In this document: positions 35,101-60,000 of the stretch, piece after piece
Layout of the letters: each line of letters starts with the position of its first letter
Numbering within the stretch: position 1 is the stretch's first letter
Assembly (NCBI RefSeq): GCF_026151205.1
Contig: NC_087081.1
Span: 16,673,053-16,733,052 of the forward strand
Length of the DNA stretch: 60,000 nt
Reading direction: 5' to 3'
Source of the DNA: Bolinopsis microptera
Taxonomy: Eukaryota > Ctenophora > Tentaculata > Lobata > Bolinopsidae
The notes under the pieces: model-generated
What the model was told of the DNA's origin: nothing
Seen by the model: the letters and a program-made list of their open reading frames with translations, nothing else
Database searches by the model: none
Program-made: the position numbers and the translations under genes

Positions 35101-36698
35101 GAACTCCTTCCATACTCCTTCGTGACTAAATTGACGATTTAGAGAATTTTACCTGTTAAAATTTTTGCCGAGATTTACCTCATTTTACCTCATGAGGCCA
35201 GCCAAAAAAGGCAAAATTGGGATGAGGTAAAATGAGGTAAATTGAGGTTGACCCCCCCCCAATAATAGATTATTAAATTAAACCTGCCACCTGGTAGTGG
35301 TACTTATATAGATTAATGGAACTTTAATATTTAGATTTAAAATCGAAGATTTTATCAAGACGATACAAGGCTATATAGTTATATATTAGGACGCAATGAA
35401 ACAACCGGACCACGATGTATGGGGACTTGCCACCCCATGGCAACATTAAAATATAGTTATAGTTGCTCGATAATTCGTGACAATAAATATTATTAATAAT
35501 AATAAGATAAAAGTTTTACCATCCTGATCACTACCAGGGTCCTGAGAAGATGTTGCAGAGCCCCAAACCCTTCCTCACCTCTCCACTACATTATCCCACC
35601 ACCTCTACCCAGTATCCTTCTGCTCCAAACCAGGGCGCTCAACAATACCCTCCAACTCCGAGCCAGAGTACCCAGCAATACCCCACTACTCCCAACCAAA
35701 GTACTCAGTACGGGCCCACTACTCCCAACCAAACCACTCAGTACGGGCCTACTACTCCCAACCAAAGTACTCAGTACGGGCCCACTACTCCTAACCAAAG
35801 TACTCAGTACGGGCCCACTACTCCCAACCAAATAACTCAGTACGGGCCCACTACTCCCACCCAAAGTACTCAGTACGGGCCCACTACTCCCACTACTCAG
35901 TACCCCTCTCCATCTCCTCAGCCTGCTGAATACCCGCCCTCTCAGAACCAACAGTTCTCCGATCCTAGTCAGGGACCTAGTTTCGAACAGAAGGTTCTAG
36001 TAACCAGTCCAATGCCACCTAAGTCAGTGACTCCCACTCTACCCCAGCAACCCTACCCACCCACACCCTCCCAACAAGAACTGACCATGACCCCTCCCTC
36101 CCAACAAGCTCTCACCATGACACCTCCTTCACAGCAAGTCATGCTGTCTTCTCCTTCCTCTCAACATCAGGTGAGTTCATTATGCTATGACGTCATGACA
36201 CGTGGTGTGACGTCATTTACTGAGATTATTCAATTTTTGATTGACATTTGCATTTTGTCCATTTGTATTGACTGATGAAGCTTGATAATAATAATGATAT
36301 AAGAAATAAATAATTTAGACTATATTCAGGTGGCCTCTCCACTGTTCACAGCAACTCCCCAGAGCATGGCTCCTCCTTCCAGCATGATAACAGCTAGCCA
36401 ACACTCTCCCGGAGGTCTGCACAACATGGCCCCGGCAACCCAACACGGCACGTCCCAACACGGCACTTCCCAACACGGCACTTCCCCGGCACCTTCTCCT
36501 GCACGCTCCTCTGACCAGCTCTACTCTCAGGCTTCAACTGCTAGCCCTCTAGACACGCACCATACCATGACGTCACGTGATGATATCACCTCCCGCCAGT
36601 CACTCACTTCCCAACTCATGGCTCCTTCACCTCAACAACAGTTTACTGATCAATCGGGCGACCAGTTCATGCAGAGCGAACTACATAGTTACTTCTAG
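32181..36698 (+). CDS. P/Q/T-rich protein, last four exons
   Basis: Exons 32,181-32,294, 32,539-32,636, 35,538-36,170 and 36,330-36,698, all with AG/GT boundaries and matching phases (32,181 starts with two bases of a split codon, so at least one exon is missing upstream). The first two encode a short charged region ending in a likely helix: DEMKLSIR, then EAVQTSMNNMMPQIEAMVRN and TIRSEMATLLLG. The third is low complexity, with six copies of an 11-residue repeat like NQSTQYGPTTP (33-bp DNA repeat at about 35,690-35,890), then P/Q/S-rich sequence. The fourth adds QHGTS repeats and ends MQSELHSYF. Such composition is common in transcription co-regulators and RNA-binding scaffolds, but I cannot name the family. 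Intron 2 holds the foldback element. It is convergent with CFAP91. Confidence 0.7.
32270..32356 (+). repeat. 25-bp tandem repeat across a 5' splice site
   Basis: Copies of (G)TTTATTAGCAACTATCAATT plus AGAG. The first partial copy is the exon end (CTATCAATTAGAG, to 32,294) and the following copies are in the intron, so the exon end and donor region are reiterated about three times. Confidence 0.8.
32696..35260. mobile_element. 2.6-kb foldback element with 6-bp target duplication
   Basis: Flanked by AATAAT at 32,690-32,695 and 35,261-35,266. Ends are G10-TCAACCTCATTTTACCTC and its complement. The second arm blocks are long: 33,530-33,995 pairs with 34,710-35,165 (about 460 bp, few mismatches). 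Each arm contains its own hairpin (GGTCTCTACAATGTCGGGAA to its complement, with CCTGCAGG near the middle). The two outer arms also repeat a GAGGTAAAATGAGGTAAA motif. About 740 bp near the left end is unpaired, and a loop of about 715 bp separates the arms. No transposase frame. Superfamily undetermined; it sits wholly within an intron of the P/Q/T-rich gene. Confidence 0.85.
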
Positions 36699-38020
36699 TT
36701 ACTATAGTTACTACATAGTTACTATAGTTTTAATACGGTTACTGTTGCTATAGTAATTTAACGGCTAGGGCTAAAGTATTCGTGATATTTTTAATGAATC
36801 TTTATTTTAAAGAAGTATCTCCTGCTATATTTTCCGGAGACAATGGGGAACTACCGCGGCGGAATACTAAACACCGTCTAGTCACGTGACAGTCGAGTGT
36901 AGAGTGATTAACCATCATCCGTCTAGTGTACAGAACAATCCTAAATTTGACTGTTTGATGAATACCGCACTAATAACTTGTTTACTAATATTTAAAAGTT
37001 GAATGACTGTTGAATATGGTGGCGAGTAACGATGCAATGATGTATAGAAATTAGAAAAGAATGCTCTGATTCATTGGCTGAAAGAACTGTCGGTATTATC
37101 CGGTGTTAATGTTAGTAATTTATACTACCATTATATAATTAATAATACAAATGAATTAAGTTCGCATTCGGAGTATTTTGACTTTTCGGGAGGAAACAAA
37201 CAACGATTGGCTGTTTTGAAGTTTAAATTAATCTGAATAATACGAGACTGCTTTTCTTGAGCTCATAACATGGGGATTTATCAAGTTTCTACGCCATATG
37301 ATGTGGAAATAGTGCGATGATGAAGGTGTGGGTATAATTGGAACTAAGATAGTTTACAATTCTTAATAATCGTGTTTGATAGCTTAAGAATACAAGATTA
37401 CGACTTGTATTTTAGAATTTTTATAGAAAATCGTTTCGTTTATCGATTGAATCAATTTCAGTTTTACCTGTTCAAGTTTTCTCGAGTTATTTTATCTTAA
37501 TTTAATGTGTTTTCAAAAAAGTTTATTAGTTAGTTTTACGAAATGAAATTTTCCTTTTACAAGAGCTCCTGATACCGAATCATTGTTGGTTTTGAAAATT
37601 TAAACAACAATTTGAGCTATAAAGTCACGCCTCATGCTAATTTACAATTAACATATGTACATAGTTCGCGCTGGATCCATCAGATACACTGTGCAATCAT
37701 CAAAATTCGTATTTACAAGCTTTTTCAACCATGATGAGATATGGGAATTGGGCGGTGAAAGTCTTTAAAAAATTAAAAATTTCTGCCGACATTTAGTTAC
37801 CAGTATCAAGTATCATCCACAGGTGAAAGCACCAAAACTAGAAATAAGGTGGAGTTCAAGTTTACAGTTCTACCCAAACATCTTAAACGTAAAAACTTGT
37901 TGATTAAACATTTCCACAGTTCTTTTTTAGTCCCTATCTAATAGTACCCAGTTGTTAGCACTTTTTCTACAACTAAACTTCGCAGTTATTCTTTTTCTGA
38001 TGCAAAAGACGTCCTCCCCG
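36699..38020. other. 3' regions between two convergent genes
   Basis: AT-rich, holding the 3' UTRs of the P/Q/T-rich gene (plus) and CFAP91 (minus). No other gene seen. AATAAA-type signals are many and not decisive. Confidence 0.4.
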
Positions 38021-52705
<14,685 letters not shown>

Positions 52706-52899
52706 GCTGCACACTTATCAAATATTATTAGTTTAAGCAATTGTAATATCTCATTTTTTTAATGTGCACTGAGTAAATAATACAGCCATTTCGAGACATA
52801 TTTTTAATGCGATACAGTAAATACAGGAAATCACACAAAACAAATCATGCACAATAAATCATCTACAGTAATTTAATTCTTCTTCTTCTCCTTGGTAAG

Positions 52900-53290
52900 C
52901 TGAGTTGTGATGGTTATAACGTGAGAGGGAATTGCTCATCAACAGGACACCAAAAAACATGTGCTAAAATTCTCTAACGACTATGATCCACTATTTGGTC
53001 ACTGGACTTAAATTCATTTAGAGAAACTTGATGTTGTTCATAGGAGTCATCTTAGAAATATTTTGAATTATTGTCACCCTAACATTTTTTCTAACGATAA
53101 CTTGTATAAACGCTGTATACGGAAGTATTATCAGCAAGAGAGGACAGAAATCGATGGAGAATGTTGGTCATGTATTGCGTGGACCTACTGATGGTCCAGT
53201 CTATAGCTCGCTTGTATTTGCTATTAACACTTTGCAGTACCCAGGGCGAGTCGTACGACCGCAAATTAACCTGTTTATATTGATTAAGTG
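52900..53290 (+). pseudogene. LINE ORF2 C-terminal fragment
   Basis: Reads KLDVVHRSHLRNILNYCHPN, FSNDNLYKRC, then across a frameshift WRM / GHVLRGPTDGPVYSSLVF. This matches the common non-LTR tail pattern (LDVFHRRHLRRIL ... WRMLGHVLR). Degenerate, with a stop near 53,010 and at least one frameshift. Lies just upstream of CFAP91, opposite in orientation. Confidence 0.6.
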
Positions 53291-53419
53291 TAATTTAAGT
53301 AGTACCTGAATGTTTTGGAGAATATTTCAATTTAACAAAGATTTACTTTCAGTTTATGAGAAAGATTGAGCACCAGCGATGTTAAATTTTTAGCTATCTG
53401 TTGCTTAGAACTTTAGTAT

Positions 53420-54600
53420 AAATACAGGGTGTACCACAGAAAGTGTGAATTTTTCGAGAAATGAAAAATATTATGAAGGAGCAGTTGCTAAAAACTCTTC
53501 ATCACATTGTGTCACTAGGTGTCGAATTTATGCATTCCAAATTTCAAGTCCTTATCAATTTTTGATTTCTCACAAATTGCTATTTTGTTATGGTGCTACC
53601 TCAGGAACTTAAGCTTGCTGTAATTAAGAGGCCAGGTCTCAAGAAATTTTTTTTCGAAATCATCATTTTAGTTGTTTTTGATAGACAAGAGTAATTTCCA
53701 TCAGTTGCTTTTGGTCCTATCAACAAATTTTGTTCCTAGCTGAAGTTATCGCTTGTCAAAGGTTAGCACTCATAAGTAACTGTATTGCGCAAGCAATTTT
53801 CTATCTGGCGTAGTGAAAATCGAGTCTAAAAATCTTTTTTCTCCAACTGTTTTTGATCAATCACCCTGAAACTTTCATAATATGCTTTAGGGATGATTCA
53901 GAAGAGATTGTCTGGGCAGAATTTTGAAGAAGGTCTTTAAAACGTTTACCTCAGCCATAAATAATGTCAATTTCAGACTACAATATTTAATTTTTGGGAA
54001 GGGTGGCTTTTTTTGAGAAAACACTTAACTATTAATCATTTTTTTATTGTTTTTATCAACTCAACTATATTTCTGACAAAATTTAGTTAAAAATTACTGT
54101 GAAGTTTAATTTTGTCAAAAACTATTAAAGTTGAAGAAAGTCACACTTTTTGCAGTTTATCCAGTATAATGTATATACTTAAATTCAGTCGAAAATGTCG
54201 AATTACAATCCAGGGAAGTTCGTAGTAGAACTTGTATGACGTGGATTTTAGCTACTAATAACTGAACTAACTATAAAATATGAAATGATTTTTGATTTGA
54301 AACTTTTGTAAGTGGCTTCAAAATCTGCTTAGTTTTCCCATGAATTTGTCAGATTTAACAAACTCATTTCATTCCCCAATTCTGCAAACCATTGCATCTC
54401 GCAATACATTCTTCCACGTCTTCCTTACCTGTTCCTCAAGATCAAAATACTGATACCTTTATAATAAGATGGGGTCAAATTCAGTTCATCATCTCAAACT
54501 TTTGCCATATTATAATGATAATCAATATTTCCATTTCGCAGAAGTGATTTTATAAATAACGATCGTTATATACCGTGCCTCAAAAATATTTATAAAAATA
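53420..54600. other. Unassigned AT-rich, possibly transposon-derived
   Basis: Opens with ACAGGGTGTACCACAGAAAG, a kind of end seen in several interspersed elements, but no matching inverted end or protein frame was found. Confidence 0.25.
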
Positions 54601-54603
54601 TAT

Positions 54604-54772
54604 TAGGGGTCGTTCACATAATACGTAATCAGCCGAGGGGGGTTTCCAAATGATTACGCTAGTGTAATTTTGACGCAATAGCTGTGTATAAAACTGATCA
54701 CGGAGGGGCCGAGAGGGGGTGGAAAATTATTCAAAAAGTGATTACGTAATATGTGAACGCGAACGACCCTTT
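54604..54772. mobile_element. MITE of the AGGGGTCGTTCA family, copy 3
   Basis: Ends AGGGGTCGTTCACATAATAC and its complement (ATGTGAACGCGAACGACCCTTT); flanked by TTA/TTAA-like bases. Related to 7,015 and 19,879 but with longer, better inverted repeats. Confidence 0.7.
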
Positions 54773-55009
54773 AATTGATTTAAATTACATTGTAAGTTTC
54801 CCACCTGCCCGCTATAACCGTTGCAAAAGTTTGTACATTGTAATTGCGCCGCGCAGCTCAGCTTTCGCTCGTATAATGTAAATTATGTTGTATAGCCCAA
54901 ATCGTTAAATCAGCACGATCTGACAAATGCATCGCTGATCGCACCATTGACCATAATTTGCAGTAATTTTTAAATATTATTATTTTACGCGACGTTTACA
55001 GTTTAGTTT

Positions 55010-55339
55010 GATTAACGATGTCAATCCATCGAGATCGTTGCTCTGCGAAGTAGAGCAACGACGTGATCGACGTTACCTGGGGACTTGCTCTAACCAGAGC
55101 CCTCTCGCTTGCAGTAGCGCGCGACCGCTGTATATTCAACTTATGAAACAAGCGCGTCACGCAGTACGCGTATGCACATGTGAACCTGGGGACCCCAGGC
55201 TATATTATGTTCATAAACATATAAAGATTCGGCGGAATGACAGGCTGAGCGCCGGCCGCCCAGTAATATATAACGATCGACGACGATGCGAAGCAAGAAT
55301 GCTAGTTTGCGCGGCGCGTCGAAGCGGCGAAGTCCTCCA
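55010..55339 (+). mobile_element. Short element A, long form, with 12-bp target duplication
   Basis: Bounded by ACAGTTTAGTTT at 54,998-55,009 and 55,340-55,351. Begins GATTAACGATGTCAAT, ends GCGAAGTCCTCCA. Compared with 20,185-20,299 it has about 215 extra internal bases; both ends match closely. GC-rich with many CG dinucleotides; a frame of 115 codons inside is not protein-like. Confidence 0.8.
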
Positions 55340-55351
55340 ACAGTTTAGTTT

Positions 55352-55948
55352 TTAATTTAAATTTATTTCATTTATATGATTTGACTAATGCATAATGAAT
55401 TGTGTTTAATTCAAATTTCTTCCGTAAATTTATTCGCTCGCGCGAATTTACGAAATATTAACCCCGTCCAGTTTGAACATTGTTAATGGTTTGGCCCGGC
55501 GTTCGCTATTTTGTAGCACTTGCCATCGAGAAGAAAGCGGCGCGCGCTACTTCGAAGAAATTTAGACGAGTAACATCCGTCAACATTCAGGCAAAGCGAT
55601 TGAAAGTAGCTTTCGCCAAGTCCGTCCTTTATTTAACAATAAACAAATTTATGATTCATGGTAAGGATAAGGATCCAGCCGCATGTTCACCTAACTATGT
55701 GCTTTCGCTGTATATATAGGATCCTTAAGTGCGGCTGTAAGCGCGCGCCGCAAGCAGGGTCTATTTAATTGTTATTTTACAAATGTCAAATTTGTATTCC
55801 TTATGCCAATAACGGAGAGATTTCAAAAACCGCTACCGATAAAAACTTTTAAGCAATTAAATATTGGCACACGAATTTTCAAAATTCATCATTTTCTCCA
55901 TCATCGGGGCAGGAATGAAGTTCTGTCAGAGGGATTTCATGTTTGATA
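55352..55948. other. No gene seen
   Basis: Mixed AT-rich and CG-rich sequence after the short element. Could include the 3' region of the retroelement that follows on the minus strand. Confidence 0.3.
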
Positions 55949-58720
55949 TCAATCTCCTTTCCTCTGTACCCACGAAGAGCGATCAGTTGTTCTTAGCATA
56001 GCAAATCTTATCTTCACATGCCTTACTACATCACAGTACCTCTCTTTCCTCTTTCTGGCTATGAGATCTGTTAATCTGTTGACAAATTGCTTACACTCTT
56101 CTTTCGACTTACCTCCAAATGTGAGAAATACAGCTGGGGTGAAAGTTGCCTTTTCCACATTCTACACTATCTAGCTCCTCATTCAACTCCTCTAGCAGAT
56201 ACATCAAGCCGAGCTTGGTTTTGGGGTTCAGATAGTCACCCTCGTTTACCTTCTGTAGCTGAGGTTCAACTTTCACATCATGACACACCTCACGCCAGAG
56301 ATTGGCCATTGTGCCTCTGATGTGATTGTGGGTCATTATAGCGTAGCCTCCTAGCTTGCAAGTGAGAAGGTGGTCAAGGTCACTTGTTCTTCCACATCCG
56401 CAGGTGATGGGGGTGTTTGGTATCCACCAGCTGTAGTGTAGGCAGAAGCTGTCACGGAACTCCTATTTGTTCAGAGTGTAGCCATACTTCTGGAGTGGCA
56501 GTGTGTTGATCCAACTGGAAGCCATCTTTTCTCTTGCTGCTAGTAGAGCTCTCTTGGAGGAGGTGCCACATCTTTCAGCTATAGCTTCATACTTGGCTTG
56601 GAGGTTGGAATTCTTTGATTTTTTAATAATTTCTTCCAGAGTTGGTGAAGTTACTTGATGCGGTGTATACTTCCTCTTAGCCAACTATTTCTTTTGTCAG
56701 CTCAGTAGTGATTAGCTTGGAGGCTGTGTACTGACATTTTTCGTGGGGTTTACACATGCCCAATCCTCCCAACTTTATTGGTAAACTTAACACATCTCTC
56801 TCTAAGTCAGAGATCTCCTTGCCCAGCATCTTTGGTAGAAGCTTTTGTCTTATTTTGTCTTTGGCTCCATGGCTTCAGAGATGTGTGGCACAGTCCTTTG
56901 AACAAACTTCCATCTGTGTTAAATGCCAGCAATGTAGGCTGAGTAGGTTGCTTGGGGTTCAGATTCTGCAATATCAGCTAACATCTTGATGTCGTCACAC
57001 CACCCTTGAACCTTATCTGTGATGTACTGATCTTTGACACCTGTATTGCCAAGTTCTGCTCCAAGATGCCTGGTACCTGATGTTATTTGTTTAACTGACT
57101 AGAATGCTCTTAGATGGGTTAGAAAAATAACCGTATTTAGGTCCTACTTGGAGCAACTCCTTTCACCACTTATACACTGCTTCCAATTTCCCACCAGCAG
57201 CACTATCATCTTCAAACCACACTTGCTTGATGATGTTTCTCAGGCAGTCAATAAGTGGCTTGGTGCTAAGAGCATATCCACCAGTTGCAATATTGTCTCC
57301 TTGAGTGAAACCTTCACAGCTCTTGATTTAAATCATTCCCTCACTGTTTCAGTGGCGTAACGTTGCCTGTTAGCGCCCCCTGCCGAAAAAGCGCCCCCCT
57401 GTTGGTGCACCCTCCCCTTTTGGTGCCCCTCCCTTAAAATTGAACAAATCAGGTGATTTTAGAGGATATGCCGGTAAAATCTCTAAAAAAGTGTGTATCT
57501 AGAGTTAAGTTTTCGAAATTGTCCCACATTCAAACGACGATTTGGCGCCCCCCTAAGACGGCGCCCCCCCCCCCCCCCCCCCCCCCCCGCACAGCAGGGT
57601 CAGCGGGGCCCTTCGTTACACCACTGCACTGTTTGCCACGTAGGTATGTTGGTTCTCTGTAGGTGTTCTCAAAGTATTTAGTAAGCATTGAGAGCTATTT
57701 TGTTGGAAGCATCCACTAACAAAATAGCTTTCGTCCTCATTATCATGAACCTCTGCCATAGCGTGTATTGCTGATTAGATTCCCCCTTTGTGGCTTGCAC
57801 ATGTTTGAAGTGGTCCTGCATCCTTCTGAACATCGACAATCTCCTGGGATTTACTAAAAGCACAACAGCATAAGATGAGTCTACCAGCGTTCGGCCACCT
57901 GATCCTGATGTCAGCGTAGCAGCCTTTTTCACTAATTTTGAATCAATGGCTACAAAGATAATTTCTTCGAGTGCCACTTTATCACCTGTGATCAGAATTT
58001 TATCTTCTGCAGTCATAGCAGATGGATGTTTTTCCTTTAGCTGTCTGATAACCGTTTCATCAACATCCAACATCCAACGGCTTTGACGATTTATGAGACT
58101 GATCGGCATTGCTGCTGAGACTTTGCTATGGATCATGATCTGAGCAAACTTGGTAGCAAGGGATCTCTCCTGGGCTTTACGTGCCTCCTCAAGTTGATTC
58201 TGAATCTCACGCCCTTCAATAATTGAAGCAGTCAAGTCACTAGCTTTCCACAACTTGAGACTTTTATCAAGATAGATGGTGTCATCCTTTACCCGTGAGT
58301 TTTTTAATGGTTTTTGTAGCATCATTGGAATGAAGATGAATACTAGTCTTAATGCCACACTCTCCCATTCTGTCTTGTAATTAAACAGGTTGATTGATCT
58401 GCTTAATTCATAAATGAAGGTATTGCCCACTTTACCCCGCAGCACTAGGAACATGTTGTTGGTCCATTTTACTACTTTAACAAGCTTAGCCGGTTTCTTC
58501 TCTAGGGCCTTACAATTCTTACATACCCACATTACTTCTGAGTGTTACCCAAGTTTTTGAAACGTTTTTTTGTGCATACAACACTTGGTATGATACCATT
58601 TACCACAGGGACCATCACACTCAACGCAATCGAGGCCAGTGACAACTTGAGCATTCACCACATGGATACACAACAGGGGGGCATCATTGTCAATTCCATT
58701 ACTGATTGGTTCCTCAACAG
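55949..58720 (-). pseudogene. PHD-finger non-LTR-type retroelement, decayed
   Basis: Read downward. 58,720-58,500: a PHD-type zinc finger (CVECDGPCGKWYHTKC, then WVCKNC) with an in-frame TAA near 58,549. 58,532-57,678: 284 open codons with an AQERSLATKFAQIMIHSKVS block and DETVIRQLKEKHPSAMTAED. About 57,340-57,120: RT core with FTQGDNIATGGYALSTKPLI, QVWFEDDSAAGGKLEAVYKW (the ADD motif altered to EDD, both Asp kept). About 57,060-56,930: ITDKVQGWCDDIKMLADIA. 56,684-56,109: ASSWINTLPLQKYGYTLNK and HNHIRGTMANLWREVCHDV. 56,158-55,949: FTPAVFLTFGGKSKEECKQF. Many frame changes and stops. This architecture is widely annotated as RT-domain proteins in cnidarians and sponges; I do not commit to a clade. 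A MITE interrupts it at 57,350-57,626. Confidence 0.8.
57350..57626. mobile_element. hAT-type MITE, 277 bp, perfect 8-bp target duplication
   Basis: Starts CAGTGGCGTAACG and ends with CGTTACACCACTG, a 13-bp inverted repeat with one mismatch. Flanked by CACTGTTT on both sides (57,342-57,349 and 57,627-57,634). 8-bp duplications and CAGTGG-type ends are usual for hAT elements. It carries a poly-C run (57,566-57,588) and several GCGCCCCC blocks. It is inserted into the RT region of the retroelement. Confidence 0.92.
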
Positions 58721-58759
58721 TCATCAGGGCTATGAATATTTGGAGTTTCTACTTTTACT

Positions 58760-59690
58760 GAATGATATGTGTCTACTACTTTTATTGAGTCTACTACTAG
58801 GACTTAGGGTTTAATTGACAAAGGTTTTTTCTGATCTGATATGGTGTCGAAGGCCATACCTTGAAGTAGAGGTGAGAGGTTTCTTATCATTAGGAGTTGA
58901 GGAGGCCATATTAGGTGACATATTAGGTGACATTGGTTCATTGGACATACCTTAAATTAGTTGCTATATAGTAGTGTTCTTTTCCCATCTGAAAGGATGT
59001 AAAGGGACAGTACAACTGGTTGCTTTTATGGCAAAAACTGAATTGTTTACTACTACTACTACTACAGAGTTCTATAAAAAATGAAACATATGCTCATGTT
59101 GTTAGCAATAAGGTAAAAACTGATATGTTATCAACAATGTTAAACTTTACATACAATTTTATTCACCATAATTTGAAGCAGTTAAAAAAAGTAAATTGTT
59201 GAATGATAAAACATGGGCAATATAGCTGCTAAGAGTTACCTCAAATTTCACACAACCAACACATTCACAGCGTTAGCTTAAGCCTTAGCTATAGCAATTT
59301 ATTCCATTTTGATCCTCCAACCCTTTTAATGGAGAATCAGACAAGTCACCCAACTTTTTATATCCTCATATAGCTATAGACATAGTAGGATAGTACACCA
59401 TCAAGGATACTTTGTTTAATTGGATTTTCAACTCTCCCAAAGTTGATCCCTGTCATTGTTGCAGACAGTCACTACCCACATATCAGCTTTGATATTTAGT
59501 CAGAAATGCCAGTACCTTCAGACATCTTTATGCTTTCTGAAGAAAGCAGTGTAATATATCTTAATGGATCTTAGAATATAGTCCTTTAAGCATTCAATTA
59601 TCATATTAAAGCAAGATGTATTATAAAAGTTGCTTCATATTACTGGCTATGTAGTCAGAACCAGTCTAAGACTTATTTGGGGAGACAAGC
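58760..59690. other. Intergenic, no gene seen
   Basis: AT-rich, with a short (ACT)n at 59,050-59,064. Upstream region of the V-ATPase-like gene; no promoter motif is decisive. Confidence 0.3.
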
Positions 59691-59695
59691 CCCTC

Positions 59696-59750
59696 TTCCC
59701 CCTTCCCCACCCCTCCCCCACCCCTCCCCACCCCTCCCCCACCCCTCCCC
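59696..59750 (+). repeat. C-rich CCCCACCCCTC tandem tract
   Basis: About five copies of a CCCCACCCCTC-like unit, ending 38 bp before the acceptor-like AG at 59,788. Confidence 0.75.
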
Positions 59751-59788
59751 ATGTTGTGTTAATCTTATCTAATCGGTTATCACTGTAG

Positions 59789-59846
59789 GTCATAATGGTT
59801 GACGAAGTTCTCACTGATGGGTCGGTTTATGGTGTTTCGGGACCTG
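59789..59846 (+). CDS. Probable V-type ATPase subunit A, first coding exon
   Basis: Exon with acceptor CACTGTAG (59,788) and donor G|gtaagt (59,847). The ATG at 59,795 is preceded in frame by a TAG in the acceptor, so it is the start. It encodes MVDEVLTDGSVYGVSGP plus one base of a split codon; V-ATPase catalytic subunit A begins with a short variable segment followed by YGYVFGVSGPVV, and the split codon (G + ..) fits the next Val. Only 17 residues are available, so this is a suggestion from motif and phase. The gene would continue off the right edge. Confidence 0.5.
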
Positions 59847-60000
59847 GTAAGTTTTTATATTATTTTTAGAAATACTGACCGGTTTTAAAGCACTTTGTTT
59901 ATTGAGGAGTAACAGATTAAGGTCCTTCCTATGGTCTTCCAATTAAAATAAGCAGTTGCAGCCAAATAAAATGGGCTGGTTGAATTAATCTACTGATGAT

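Noticed and set aside
32696-35260. Polinton/Maverick, suggested by long inverted repeats and 6-bp target duplication
   Set aside because: Only 2.6 kb with no polymerase, integrase or capsid-like frame, and the ends do not match the usual start. Left as an unclassified foldback element.
35586-35951. 121-codon antisense frame over the P/Q/T exon
   Set aside because: Shadow of the 33-bp repeat; no splice or start support, and the sense strand has consistent phases over four exons.
55008-55355. 115-codon frame
   Set aside because: Lies inside the short element with target duplications; composition reflects CG-rich non-coding DNA.
58542-58814. 90-codon plus-strand frame
   Set aside because: Antisense to the PHD-finger part of the retroelement.

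Overview
The window is nuclear DNA from an AT-rich, intron-rich animal. It carries a complete 18-exon cilia gene (CFAP91), GT-AG introns, at least five kinds of non-LTR or Penelope-like retroelement, several MITE families and long tandem arrays. An invertebrate of cnidarian type would fit the retroelement mix, but nothing here fixes the species.

Layout. 0.4-3.1 kb (minus): two exons of an unidentified gene, separated by an intron that is almost entirely a 12-bp minisatellite. 3.8-7.3 kb and 15.0-20.4 kb: two direct copies of one segmental duplication. Each carries a gene for an unknown four-repeat protein with a predicted N-myristoylation start; the left copy is frameshifted and the right copy is open. 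8.9-14.65 kb: a nearly complete CR1/L2-like LINE. Its ORF1 joins an AlkB-like 2-oxoglutarate/Fe(II) dioxygenase to an SGNH hydrolase; its ORF2 (endonuclease plus RT) is frameshifted. 20-28 kb: nested mobile DNA, with short elements having 10-12 bp target duplications, a 314-bp inverted-repeat element, Penelope-like and RTE-like remnants and a short telomere-like stretch. 28.1-29.0 kb: a nearly pure hexanucleotide array. 32.2-36.7 kb (plus): the last four exons of a P/Q/T-rich protein gene, with a 2.6-kb foldback element in one intron. 38.0-52.7 kb (minus): CFAP91 (713 codons), whose fourth intron is a 7.1-kb array of about 143 copies of a 50-bp unit. 52.9-59 kb: LINE debris and a decayed PHD-finger retroelement, itself interrupted by a 277-bp hAT-type MITE with a perfect 8-bp target duplication. 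59.8 kb (plus): the probable first coding exon of V-ATPase subunit A.

The most striking pattern is that tandem arrays sit directly on splice sites in at least six introns of three genes. The repeat unit often contains the 5' splice site itself, and in CFAP91 also the last 28 bases of the exon. The CFAP91 array therefore holds about 143 copies of a donor site. The second point of interest is the dioxygenase-SGNH fusion in the LINE ORF1. The third is the four-repeat protein family, which I cannot assign to a known family.
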